A stretch of DNA of 64,000 bases. Source: Paenibacillus sp. FSL H8-0048 (GTDB taxonomy: Bacteria; Bacillota; Bacilli; Paenibacillales; Paenibacillaceae). The DNA is taken from the NCBI RefSeq assembly GCF_038002825.1, contig NZ_JBBODF010000001.1, positions 6,138,001 to 6,202,000 of the forward strand, written 5' to 3'. Within the stretch, counting starts at the first letter, position 1, and each line of letters opens with the position of its first letter. A program made the translations under genes and the position numbers. Positions 25,432 to 33,173 of the stretch are shown here, one piece after another. The notes under the pieces were generated by a model that was not told where the DNA came from, searched no databases, and saw only the letters and a list, made by a program, of their open reading frames with translations.

Positions 25432-25453
25432 TGTATGCGAAAAACCGAATACA
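25432..25453. repeat. Single 22-nt hairpin of the 51-bp repeat family
   Basis: The element has TGTATGCG and CGAATACA arms around an A5 centre. It has the same length, end bases and layout as the elements at 8205, 23846 and 42137, with one mismatch in the stem. Only one copy is present. Confidence 0.7.
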
Positions 25454-25559
25454 ATTTGTTTGCCGGCATTCACCGGTGTGGTAAAATGAATTAGTATATG
25501 TAAAAATGTGTAATTATCACTCTGAGCTAAAACTATATTTATGAATGGAGGTTATCGGC

Positions 25560-25892
25560 ATGAGGCTTACTAACCGGGGTACGATAATTGCTGCTGTGGT
25601 ACTCGTTGTCGTAGCAGGTGGGATCTACCTGTCGCTAACCGGATTACCTTATAAAAGAAGTCAAATCGCTGATGAGGTCAAAGCCTACCTGATTCATATC
25701 AGAGCATATCCCGAAGCGGATATTCAAGCGATCCGGGGAGTCTATAGCCTGAAATCGGGCGATTATGAAGCGGAGGTAAGGTATAAGGATGAACCGGATC
25801 AGCATTACACCTATGCCAAAGTGAATGGAGTGTTCAGACTCGTCGGAGTCAGCAGCATGTACGGGAGACATATCGATGAAACTTTTTATTAA
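25560..25892 (+). CDS. DUF3139-like membrane-anchored protein
   Basis: The 110-residue protein has one N-terminal membrane segment (about 7-27) and a short extracytoplasmic domain with YPEADIQAIRGVYSLKSGDYEAEVRYKDEPDQHYTYAKVNG. This resembles DUF3139 proteins of Firmicutes: a helix, then strands ending in a KDEPxxxYxY motif. Function is unknown. ATG 25560 lies eight bases after TGGAGG; the in-frame ATG at 25545 overlaps that ribosome site. Confidence 0.65.
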   Translation: MRLTNRGTIIAAVVLVVVAGGIYLSLTGLPYKRSQIADEVKAYLIHIRAYPEADIQAIRGVYSLKSGDYEAEVRYKDEPDQHYTYAKVNGVFRLVGVSSMYGRHIDETFY

Positions 25893-26021
25893 AGTGTAAT
25901 TTCCAGGTAAGAGGTAATCGTTCTGCGTTGTCGAATAAGAGAATATACATAATAATGGAAAAGCTTGCATGCAAGGCGGTTGTGTTGTAAACGCTCACAA
26001 TAGATGCAGGAGGCGAACAGG

Positions 26022-26288
26022 ATGGACGGTAGCAAGTCGTTAATCTATCAAATTCTCAAGACGATTGAAGAGGGCAAAGAACCGGTGCTGGAGAACCTGG
26101 AGGGAGTGACGGTCGGGGGCTTCCACAGTGCGCTTGAGCAGATTGTTGAGAACAAGCTGGCGAATAATATCAGCTTCTCGCTCAGCGGCAAAGGCAAAAA
26201 AGCGGTCCGCGTCGTGGATACAAGCGGCTCCAAATTGACGGCGCAGGGCGTAAATTATATTCATGTCCAGGATAGCCGCACCTACTAG
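26022..26288 (+). CDS. YjcQ-like small winged-helix protein
   Basis: The 88-residue protein (SLIYQILKTIEEGKEPVLEN ... LTAQGVNYIHVQ) has the helix-wing-helix pattern of YjcQ-type proteins, where a short helical domain is followed by a strand pair and a final LTxxGxxY motif. Such proteins are found in phage and chromosomal contexts without a known activity. AGGAGG at 26008-26013 favours ATG 26022 over ATG 26004. It ends just before a bidirectional terminator. Confidence 0.55.
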   Translation: MDGSKSLIYQILKTIEEGKEPVLENLEGVTVGGFHSALEQIVENKLANNISFSLSGKGKKAVRVVDTSGSKLTAQGVNYIHVQDSRTY

Positions 26289-26310
26289 CTATAAAATTAA
26301 GAAACAAGAC

Positions 26311-26353
26311 AACACCCGCAGAAGTGGAGAGATGATCTCCGGCTGCGGGTGTT
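26311..26353. terminator. Bidirectional terminator, YjcQ-like gene versus hpt
   Basis: A perfect 11-bp stem (AACACCCGCAG with CTGCGGGTGTT) separates the rightward small gene from the leftward purine-salvage operon. Confidence 0.8.
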
Positions 26354-26371
26354 TCATTGCGCGGTGGCTGC

Positions 26372-26899
26372 CTATTCGTTAGTCTTGATGATCCAGACCT
26401 CCGGCAGATTACGGTATTGCTCGGCATAGTCGAGACCGTAGCCGACGACGAATTCGTCCGGGATATCAATCCCGCTGTAATCAATCGGAACATTGACCAG
26501 ACGGCGGGAAGGCTTGCTGAGGATGGTGCAGATCCGCACGCTGGCAGCTTCGCGCAGGGCGAACAGCTCCTTCAGATGCTGAAGCGTCAGGCCGGTGTCA
26601 ATCAGATCCTCGACGAGCAAGACATGCTTGCCGCGGATATCCAGGTCGATATCCTTCTTGATCGTGATGACACCGGACGAGGTGGAGCTGGCGCCGTAGC
26701 TTGCGACCGACATATAATCAATGCCAACCGGAAAAGTAATCTCGCGCATCAGGTCGGACATGAATACAGCGCCGCCCTTAAGAATACCGATCAGCACAAG
26801 CTCCTTGCCTTCGTAGTCGCGCGATATTTCAGCGCCCAGCTCCTGTACTCGCTGCTGTAGCTGGTCTTTGCTGACGAGAACTTTGGTAATTTGGCTCAT
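26372..26899 (-). CDS. hpt: Hypoxanthine phosphoribosyltransferase
   Basis: The 175-residue protein has the type I phosphoribosyltransferase motif VLLVEDLIDTGLT (PRPP loop), the flexible-loop SYGASSTSSG and a C-terminal DEFVVGYGLDYAEQYRNLP typical of bacterial Hpt. It converts hypoxanthine (and often guanine) with PRPP to IMP or GMP. GGAGCG precedes its ATG. It is the last gene of a three-gene leftward operon, 30 bp after the IMP dehydrogenase. It would be under the same purine riboswitch. Confidence 0.92.
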   Translation of the reverse strand: MSQITKVLVSKDQLQQRVQELGAEISRDYEGKELVLIGILKGGAVFMSDLMREITFPVGIDYMSVASYGASSTSSGVITIKKDIDLDIRGKHVLLVEDLIDTGLTLQHLKELFALREAASVRICTILSKPSRRLVNVPIDYSGIDIPDEFVVGYGLDYAEQYRNLPEVWIIKTNE

Positions 26900-26929
26900 G
26901 GTTGACGCTCCTTATGGATCAGGATGGGA

Positions 26930-28444
26930 TCAGGAAGATGATCTGTCCTTTTCCTTAAGCATAACATCATGTGCGCCTCCTTCAAAGATCGTTGTCGAGG
27001 AGACAAGGGTGATTTTGGCCTTCTGCTGCAATTCCGGGATGGTCAGCGCGCCGCAATTGCACATGGTGGACTTGATTTTGCTGATGCTGAGATCAAGATT
27101 ATCCTTCAGCCGTCCGGCATAGGGGATAAAGGAATCCACCCCCTCCTCGAATTCCAGCTTGCTCTCTTTATCAGCATTGCCGAAGTCATAACGCTGCCAG
27201 TTGCGGGCCCGGCTGGAGCCCTCGCCCCAATATTCCTTCACGAAGTTCCCGCCGACCAGCAGCTTGCGTCCGGGACTCTCATCGAATCTGGCAAAATAGC
27301 GCCCAAGCATCACGAAGTCCGCGCCCATCGCCAGCGCCAGCACAATATGATAGTCATAAACAATTCCGCCGTCAGAGCAGATGGGGACATAGATGCCGGT
27401 CTGCTCATAATATTCCTGGCGCGCCGCCGCCACTTCGATGACGGAGGAGGCCTGGCCCCGGCCGATGCCCTTTTGCTCGCGGGTGATGCAGATGGAGCCG
27501 CCGCCTATACCGACTTTGATGAAATCAGCTCCCGCCTCCACGAGATACAGGAAGCCCTCCTTATCGACAACATTGCCCGCGCCGACCTTCACGCTTTCCC
27601 CGAAAGTCTCCTTAATATAATGGATGGTCTCTGCCTGCCACTCCGAATATCCGTCAGAGGAATCGATACACAGGATATCTGCTCCAGCCTCCACCAGCGC
27701 CGGTACACGCTCTTTATAATCCCGCGAATTGATTCCGGCACCCACGATGAGCTGTTTGTTATCGTCATGCAGCTCCAGCGGATACTCCTGATGGCTGTCA
27801 TAATCCTTGCGGAAGACCAGATGGACGAGATGGCCGCTGGCATTCACAATCGGCAGGCAGTTCAGCTTATGATCCCAGATCATGTCGTTCGCTTCTGTCA
27901 GCGTGATGCCTTCTTCGGCGTAGATGAGCGAAGCAAGCGGGGTCATGAACTCTGTAATCGGGCACTCCGGAGGGAGGCGGTTCTCGCGGTAATCCCGGCT
28001 GGTGACGATGCCCTTCAGTCTGCCTGTCGGTTCTCCGTTGTCTGTGATGGCAATAGTGGAGTGGCCGCTGCGCTCCTTTAGCACCAGCACATCCTTAAGC
28101 GTATCTTCCGGGCGCAGGTTCGAGTCGCTGAGGACGAATCCGGCTTTGAACTTTTTGACCCGGCGGACCATTTCGACCTGTTGCGTGATAGACTGGGAGC
28201 CATAGATGAAGGAGATGCCCCCGCTTTTGGCCAGCGCGATTGCCATGTTATGGTCGGACACCGCCTGCATGACCGCTGAAGTCACAGGGAGGTTCATGGT
28301 CAATGCCGGAGTCTCTCCCCGGCGGAATTTGGTTACCGGTGTGCTAAGATCCACATTTCCGGGAATGCAATCTTTGGTGGTCAGGCTGGGCACCAGCAGG
28401 AACTCACTGAAGGTTCTTGAAGGCTGCTCATAATAATAAGCCAT
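26930..28444 (-). CDS. guaB: IMP dehydrogenase, trichomonad-like type
   Basis: The 504-residue enzyme oxidises IMP to XMP with NAD, the committed step to GMP. A TIM barrel is interrupted by a CBS pair (about 105-215). The catalytic Cys319 lies in GIGGGSICITREQKGIGRG. The mobile flap carries the Arg-Tyr dyad (Arg417-Tyr418) in SSRARNWQRYD, and potassium-site and substrate motifs (CSDGGIVYDYH, FVMLGRYFA) are intact. From memory the sequence is strikingly like Tritrichomonas foetus IMPDH, including Cys position, rather than the usual B. subtilis GuaB with GPGSICTTR. It may be a second IMPDH. It sits between two phosphoribosyltransferases, 33 and 30 bp from them, with AGGGGAG before the ATG. Confidence 0.92.
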   Translation of the reverse strand: MAYYYEQPSRTFSEFLLVPSLTTKDCIPGNVDLSTPVTKFRRGETPALTMNLPVTSAVMQAVSDHNMAIALAKSGGISFIYGSQSITQQVEMVRRVKKFKAGFVLSDSNLRPEDTLKDVLVLKERSGHSTIAITDNGEPTGRLKGIVTSRDYRENRLPPECPITEFMTPLASLIYAEEGITLTEANDMIWDHKLNCLPIVNASGHLVHLVFRKDYDSHQEYPLELHDDNKQLIVGAGINSRDYKERVPALVEAGADILCIDSSDGYSEWQAETIHYIKETFGESVKVGAGNVVDKEGFLYLVEAGADFIKVGIGGGSICITREQKGIGRGQASSVIEVAAARQEYYEQTGIYVPICSDGGIVYDYHIVLALAMGADFVMLGRYFARFDESPGRKLLVGGNFVKEYWGEGSSRARNWQRYDFGNADKESKLEFEEGVDSFIPYAGRLKDNLDLSISKIKSTMCNCGALTIPELQQKAKITLVSSTTIFEGGAHDVMLKEKDRSSS

Positions 28445-28477
28445 AGCTTGTCACTCCCCTGCGATTTTTTGGACAAC

Positions 28478-29038
28478 TCATACCTGGGACAGGAACCTGA
28501 CGGGTACTCCAATGTCCGCTTCCAGCTGCTTGTAATGCTCTCCTTTGGCTAAGATAGCCTGCACTCCGGCAAGTGTAACGCCCATCACGGACAATTGAGC
28601 AGCAATGCAGCGGATCGTAGCGCCTGAACTAATCACATCATCCAGCAGCAGCACGCGGTCACCGGAAGAGAAGCCGTCAAAATAAATATAATTCTCATTA
28701 TACGCCGTCTCGCGCCGGATACTAACCTCATAATTCTCATACAGCTCAGTGCTGAGGCGCAGAATATTCATCGGCTTCATCAGCTTGTACGCAGCCAGCA
28801 TCCCCCAGGTATGACCGCCGGGTTCAGGGGAGACAATGTAATCAAAATCGGGAAATTGCTCCGTTACCGCATCCGCCAGCTTGTGAGTGATTTCACGGAT
28901 CAGCTCGGGGGCGATATACGTACCGCGTTCTCCGAAGGGGTAGAGCTTGAAGTCATAGGCGGTGTCCTTGTTCTTATAGATCCTCACATTTCTGGCCTTA
29001 CGGATTGATTCACTTAAGCTTGCGTAGGATGCACTCAT
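28478..29038 (-). CDS. Purine phosphoribosyltransferase (Apt/Xpt-like)
   Basis: The 186-residue type I PRTase has the PRPP motif VLLLDDVISSGATI, a preceding IVSPEPGGHTWGMLAA segment and a basic loop SIRRETAYNEN. It would join a purine base to PRPP. Which base, adenine or xanthine/guanine, cannot be fixed by sight; the guanine-class riboswitch and the neighbouring IMPDH and hpt favour a role in purine salvage. It is the first gene of the leftward operon and is preceded by AAGGAGTGAGGG. A transcription terminator with a T run lies about 33 bases upstream of the start codon. Confidence 0.78.
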   Translation of the reverse strand: MSASYASLSESIRKARNVRIYKNKDTAYDFKLYPFGERGTYIAPELIREITHKLADAVTEQFPDFDYIVSPEPGGHTWGMLAAYKLMKPMNILRLSTELYENYEVSIRRETAYNENYIYFDGFSSGDRVLLLDDVISSGATIRCIAAQLSVMGVTLAGVQAILAKGEHYKQLEADIGVPVRFLSQV

Positions 29039-29070
29039 TTGCCCTCACTCCTTCTATATATAATGGATGC

Positions 29071-29086
29071 AAAAAAACCCAGGCTA
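29071..29086 (-). terminator. Leader terminator strand of the purine-salvage operon
   Basis: On the minus strand TAGCCTGGG is followed directly by seven T, just before the first gene. It is perfectly complementary over 9 bp to the aptamer's 3' portion at 29184-29192. A nearer, imperfect partner (AAACCGGGCT) lies between them, so two alternative stems could form. Confidence 0.7.
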
Positions 29087-29177
29087 AAGGAGGCGCAGTC
29101 CAAAGCAGGATACATCAGCAGAGAAAAGCCCGGTTTCACCCGTAAGCTCACACTGATTTATCCAGCAGGGGTCTGGC

Positions 29178-29252
29178 CTCTTGTAGCCTGGGGCAATTTA
29201 CGGTTGCCTGTAGATACGCCCATTCCGGATTAACGGGCTTATACAAGAGAGG
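29178..29252 (-). promoter_or_regulatory. Purine riboswitch aptamer (guanine class)
   Basis: Read on the minus strand, P1 is CTCTTGTA paired with TACAAGAG (8 bp). P2 is closed by GCCC/GGGC and P3 by GGCAA/TTGCC. The invariant junction TCTACA and loop CCGTAAA match the purine aptamer, and the J3/1 segment is GGCTA. The base before TA, equivalent to position 74, is C, which specifies guanine/hypoxanthine rather than adenine. It stands in front of the PRTase-IMPDH-hpt operon and would control it by transcription termination. The 3' strand of the aptamer is complementary to the terminator strand, so the switch direction needs testing. Confidence 0.87.
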
Positions 29253-29597
29253 TTTGAAAGGACATAACTAACGCGATGTTAACTTGGGAACAGATAATCA
29301 GATCGTTTTTGCTACATATGTCATAAAAGTTAACTCGGATCATTTGTTATATGCTATCATCCGCAATAAAGTGTGTCAATATTTCATCAATATGTTATAT
29401 TTATTTACTTATGCGCTTATTTATAATAATTATTATCTGCAATTCATAAATAGTTCAAAGGTTTTGTTAAAAGCCGTATTTTGATGTGATATACTTAACA
29501 CAGCGTTTTGAGATCTTGTGAAATTAATTCTATTATTAGCTGATAAGCAGTAACAGCGCCTACACCAATGAATATAGATTAGGATGGTGAACAAGCG
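29253..29597. promoter_or_regulatory. AT-rich divergent promoter region, hemA side
   Basis: This gene-free, AT-rich stretch separates the leftward purine operon from hemA. Near 29463-29495 there is TTGTTA followed by TGATATACT, a possible weak sigma-A promoter for hemA. The purine-operon promoter should lie in 29255-29330 but is not clear by eye. Nothing else is recognised. Confidence 0.45.
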
Positions 29598-30989
29598 ATG
29601 CATATTGTCGTCGTTGGCCTGAATTACCGTACGGCTCCCGTAGAGGTGAGGGAACAGTTCGCTTTTGCTGACAAGGATCTGCCTGCCGCGCTTCATCAGC
29701 TGCTGCAGACGAAGAGCGTTCTGGAAGGGGTCGTTGTCGCCACCTGTAACCGGACGGAAATTTATGTGGTCGTGGACCGCCTTCATATGTGCGGATATTT
29801 CATCCGCAGCTTCATGGAGCAGTGGTTCGGAGTAAGAAGTGATGTATTTACGCAACATATGTATATATATGAAGACGAGCAGGCGATTGCCCATCTGATG
29901 CGTGTCACCTGCGGTCTGGATTCCATGGTGATTGGCGAGACACAGATTCTGGGTCAGGTGCGCAGCGCCTTCCTGACGGCTCAGGCGGAAGGGGTTACCG
30001 GAACCTGGTTCAACCGGCTGTTCAAGCAGGCGGTGACGCTCGGCAAGCGTGCGCATAGTGAGACCTCGATTGGCGAGAGTGCAGTGTCGGTCAGCTATGC
30101 GGCTGTGGAGCTGGGGAAGCGGATCTTCGGCATGTTCACCGGCAAAAGAGTGCTCATTCTAGGCGCCGGCAAAATGAGCGAGCTGACGGTCAAGCATCTG
30201 TACAGCAGCGGCGCGGCGGAAGTAATTGTCGCCAACCGTACCTTGTCCCGTGCCATCGAGCTGGCCGAGAAATTCTCGGGGAAGCCCAGCACAATTGAAG
30301 AGGCGCTGAAATGTCTGGATGAAGTGGATATTGTGATCAGCTCCACGGGTGCGGACGGCTATGTGCTGACGGCTGCCCAGGTAGCCGAGGGCATGAAGCG
30401 CCGCCCTTCACGGCCGCTGTTCATGATCGACATTGCGGTACCGCGCGATATTGACCCTGCTGCTGCCAGTGTGCCGGATGTATTCCTCTATGATATCGAC
30501 GATCTGGAAGGCATTGTGGAGAGCAACCTGGAGATGCGCCGCAGTGAAGCTGCCAAGATCGAGGTTATGATTGAAGGCGAAATGGCGGATTTCCAGCAAT
30601 GGCTGAAGACGCTGGGCGTCAGACCGGTAATCCGTGCGCTGCAGGACAAATCGAATGGAATATATGAAGAAACGATGGATAGCCTGTTCAACAAGCTGCC
30701 TGAGCTGGATGAGCATCAGCGCAAGGTGATCCGCCGGCTGACCAAGAGCATCGTCAACCAGATGATGCATGATCCGATCAACGTAATCAAGGAGATGTCC
30801 GGCGGCAAGCAGGGCAATGAAGCGCTGGAGTATTTCACTCAAATCTTCGCCCTGCAGGAGCAGCTGGATGCAGGTCCGGCCGGTGAAAGTGTTGAACCGC
30901 TTCAGCGCAGCGCTGCTGAACGGCCCTCCGGCGGAGAGATCCGTATGCCGGGAGCGGTGCTTACCCCAGCCGGTCTGCTGGGCGGGTGA
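29598..30989 (+). CDS. hemA: Glutamyl-tRNA reductase
   Basis: HemA reduces glutamyl-tRNA to glutamate-1-semialdehyde with NADPH, the first committed step of C5 tetrapyrrole synthesis. The 463-residue protein has catalytic Cys50 in VVATCNRTEIY, SMVIGETQILGQV, a Rossmann domain (KRVLILGAGKMSELTVKHL) and the C-terminal dimerisation helices (HQRKVIRRLTKSIVNQMMHDP). It carries a short Pro/Gly-rich tail beyond the usual end. GGATGGTGA precedes the ATG. It opens the haem operon; its stop overlaps the GTG of hemX. Confidence 0.95.
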   Translation: MHIVVVGLNYRTAPVEVREQFAFADKDLPAALHQLLQTKSVLEGVVVATCNRTEIYVVVDRLHMCGYFIRSFMEQWFGVRSDVFTQHMYIYEDEQAIAHLMRVTCGLDSMVIGETQILGQVRSAFLTAQAEGVTGTWFNRLFKQAVTLGKRAHSETSIGESAVSVSYAAVELGKRIFGMFTGKRVLILGAGKMSELTVKHLYSSGAAEVIVANRTLSRAIELAEKFSGKPSTIEEALKCLDEVDIVISSTGADGYVLTAAQVAEGMKRRPSRPLFMIDIAVPRDIDPAAASVPDVFLYDIDDLEGIVESNLEMRRSEAAKIEVMIEGEMADFQQWLKTLGVRPVIRALQDKSNGIYEETMDSLFNKLPELDEHQRKVIRRLTKSIVNQMMHDPINVIKEMSGGKQGNEALEYFTQIFALQEQLDAGPAGESVEPLQRSAAERPSGGEIRMPGAVLTPAGLLGG

Positions 30990-31822
30990 GCCGCATGCTA
31001 CTGCTGAACGGAATATATGATGCCGCTCTGCTGCTATATGCCCTGAGCCTGCTGTTTGTTTTCTCGGATTGCCTTCGGCGTAATCCGGGCGGAAAGCGGC
31101 TGGGCACAGGGCTTCTTGCTGTTGTGGGCCTGCTGCAGCTGACCGGACTTGCGATCCGCTTCTCCCAGGAGGGCGGATTGCCGATTTTCACACCTTACGA
31201 TTTCCTGTTCTGGTTCTCCTTCAGCATGGTGGTTACCTCGTTCGCAGTGACGTATACTCGCGGCGGTGAGTTCACGGTGCTGCTGCTCAGCATGGCGGGC
31301 TTCAGCGTATTCCTGCTGAACCGGGTATGGCTGACGGCTGAGGATCATACGCTGCAGAGCTGGAGTGCGGTGCACGGGTGGCTGGCAATGCATGTGATTT
31401 TGGCGAATCTGAGCTTTGCCGCACTGACACTGGGGACGGTATTTGCGATAATGTATCTATTCCTGCATACGAAGCTGAAGAATAAGAAGTGGGATGACCG
31501 CGTCCGCAGGCTGCCCAGCCTGGAGACGATGGACAAATATTCCTACACGGCGATCCTGGCCGGAGTTCCGCTGCTGCTGGCCTCGCTGATTCTGGCGGGT
31601 CTGTCGATTGTTGCGGAAGGGCGGACGCCGCTGTTTCAGGATACGAAGGTCCTGACTACGCTTACGGGCCTTGGCGTCTACATTGTATATCTTGTGCTGA
31701 AGTTCTCCGGCCGCCGAAGCGGTACAGTCATGGCCCGCTGGGCGATTGCCGGGTACGGCTTCATTATTCTTAACTTCCTGCTGAATTCCTGGTCGGAGTT
31801 CCATGGCTGGGGCGGGGAGTGA
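30986..31822 (+). CDS. hemX: HemX-type cytochrome c assembly membrane protein
   Basis: The 278-residue protein has eight predicted membrane helices and the WAVHGWLAMHVILANLSFAAL-type region of the CcsA/HemX family, with conserved His residues. In Bacillus HemX sits next to HemA and lowers its cellular level; an assembly-factor role for haem proteins is inferred from the family. Translation starts at GTG 30986, overlapping the hemA stop by four bases, or at ATG 30995. The gene ends immediately before a block of 75-bp tandem repeats. Confidence 0.87.
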   Translation: MSRMLLLNGIYDAALLLYALSLLFVFSDCLRRNPGGKRLGTGLLAVVGLLQLTGLAIRFSQEGGLPIFTPYDFLFWFSFSMVVTSFAVTYTRGGEFTVLLLSMAGFSVFLLNRVWLTAEDHTLQSWSAVHGWLAMHVILANLSFAALTLGTVFAIMYLFLHTKLKNKKWDDRVRRLPSLETMDKYSYTAILAGVPLLLASLILAGLSIVAEGRTPLFQDTKVLTTLTGLGVYIVYLVLKFSGRRSGTVMARWAIAGYGFIILNFLLNSWSEFHGWGGE

Positions 31823-31827
31823 AGCGT

Positions 31828-32130
31828 GATGGAGAGTAGCTTGCCAGTGGGAAGGAAGATGGATGAGAGCGGGTTGGGACTGCTGGGAGCTGGAGTGAGT
31901 GTGATCGGGCTGGAGAGTAGCTTGCGGATGGACGTAGAATGAGTGTGAGTTGGAAGTGCTGGGGAGCTGGAGTGAGCGTGATGGAGAGGCTAGCCAGTGG
32001 GATGGACGCTGGATGAGAGCGGGTTGGAAGTGCTGGGATGGGTGGAGTGAGCGTGATGGAGAGGCTAGCCAGTGGGGTGGACGCTGGATGAGAGCGAGTT
32101 GGAAGTGCTGGGATAGGTGGAGTGAGCGTG
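31828..32130. repeat. 75-bp tandem repeats between hemX and the sirohaem gene
   Basis: Four imperfect units start at 31828, 31903, 31980 and 32055 (steps of 75, 77 and 75 bp) and run up to 32130. Each contains a copy of GGAGTGAGCGTGATG or a close relative, which is the ribosome site and start codon used by the next gene. Earlier copies open short ORFs such as MERLASGMDAG. The unit therefore seems to have arisen by duplicating the translation start region of the next gene. Confidence 0.85.
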
Positions 32131-32769
32131 ATGAAAAAGTATCTGCCGATTATGCTGGATGTGGAAGGGCGGCGGGTGGTGATCGTTGGCGGCGGGGCGG
32201 TGGCTATGCGCAAGGCGGCTCCTCTGCTGGAAGCGGGCGCGGAGCTGGTGGTGATCAGCCCCTCGCTCAGCGGGACGCTGGCTGATGAGGGGCGGCTGGA
32301 ATGGATCAGCCGCCCGTATGCTCCCGGGGATCTCCAGGGAGCTGTTCTGGTCTATGCCGCCAGCGATAACAGGGCGGTGAACGAGGCTGTTGCTGCGGAA
32401 GCCCGGCAGCTGGGGCTGCCTGTTAATGTGGCCAGCCATGCGGAGGCGGGCACGTTCATTACGCCCGGCGTGCTCCGCCGCGGGCGCTTGACGGTTACGG
32501 TCTCGACCTCCGGGGCGGGACCGTCTGCGGCTGCGGAGATTACGCAGCAGATTGCGGGGCTGCTCGGCGAGGATTACGAGCCGTATCTGGATTTCCTGCA
32601 TGAGCTGCGGACGGCGATTAAGCAGCTGGAGCCAGCGGCAGAGACCCGGGCGCGGCTCTTGCGGCGGCTGGGGAAGCTGGATGTGTTGAATGAGCTGCGG
32701 CAGGGAACCTTTATACCGTGGACGCCCGAGGAGATTGAAGCTTGGGTGGCGCGCAACCGGGTGGAATAG
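32131..32769 (+). CDS. Precorrin-2 dehydrogenase / sirohydrochlorin ferrochelatase-like
   Basis: The 212-residue protein matches the N-terminal CysG/Met8/SirC family. A Rossmann domain with VVIVGGGAVAMRKAAPLLEAGAELVVISP is followed by VYAASDNRAVNEAVAAEA, NVASHAEAGTFITPGVLRRGRLTVTVSTSGAGPS, and a helical C-terminal domain. It oxidises precorrin-2 to sirohydrochlorin with NAD and may insert iron. Its position beside a CobA-HemD fusion means the operon also supplies sirohaem. ATG 32131 follows GGAG with eight bases between; GTG 32122 is an alternative. This start signal is repeated upstream in the 75-bp repeats. Confidence 0.9.
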   Translation: MKKYLPIMLDVEGRRVVIVGGGAVAMRKAAPLLEAGAELVVISPSLSGTLADEGRLEWISRPYAPGDLQGAVLVYAASDNRAVNEAVAAEARQLGLPVNVASHAEAGTFITPGVLRRGRLTVTVSTSGAGPSAAAEITQQIAGLLGEDYEPYLDFLHELRTAIKQLEPAAETRARLLRRLGKLDVLNELRQGTFIPWTPEEIEAWVARNRVE

Positions 32770-32797
32770 GCGGCGGAAGTGACTGGGCGGCCGAGTC

Positions 32798-33113
32798 GAG
32801 CAAATGAAGAGTATAAATACCCTTGAATTTAGCGAAAGTGGCTCAAGCGAGCAAATGAAGAGTATAAATACCCTTGAATTTAGCGAAAGTGGCTCAAGCG
32901 AGCAAATGAAGAGTATAAATACCCTTGAATTTAGCGAAAGCGGCTCAATCGAGTAAATGAAGTGTAAAAATACCCTTGAATTTAGCGAAAGCGGCTCAAG
33001 CGAGCAAATGAAGTGTAAAAATACCCTTGAATTTAGCGAAAGCGGCTCAATTGAGCAAATGAAGAGTATAAATACCCTTGAATTTAGCGAAAGCGGCTCA
33101 AGCGAGCAAATCC
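32798..33113. repeat. Tandem array, six 51-bp units, inside the hem operon
   Basis: Units start at 32798, 32849, 32900, 32951, 33002 and 33053, each exactly 51 bp apart, with a partial seventh at 33104. Each unit opens GAGCAAATGAAG, contains AAATACCCTTGAATTT (an AAAT/ATTT hairpin) and ends GGCTCAA, so GAGC and GGCTC also pair across the unit. Copies 4 and 5 carry a shared GTGTAAAAAT variant. One plus frame stays open over several copies with a 17-residue repeat, but it has no ribosome site. The array lies between sirohaem and hemC genes transcribed in the same direction. Confidence 0.92.
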
Positions 33114-33173
33114 AGGGTAAAGTTGTACGGCTGGGGCTGGAATAAGGGACTGACTTGAACAGGGGGAATGGAC

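Noticed and set aside
29178..29252. Adenine-specific riboswitch
   Set aside because: The discriminating junction base is C, not U, so the guanine/hypoxanthine class fits better.
32957..33145. 62-residue plus-strand repeat ORF in the hem-operon array
   Set aside because: It begins inside a repeat unit without a ribosome site; its pattern is only the 51-bp unit read in one frame.
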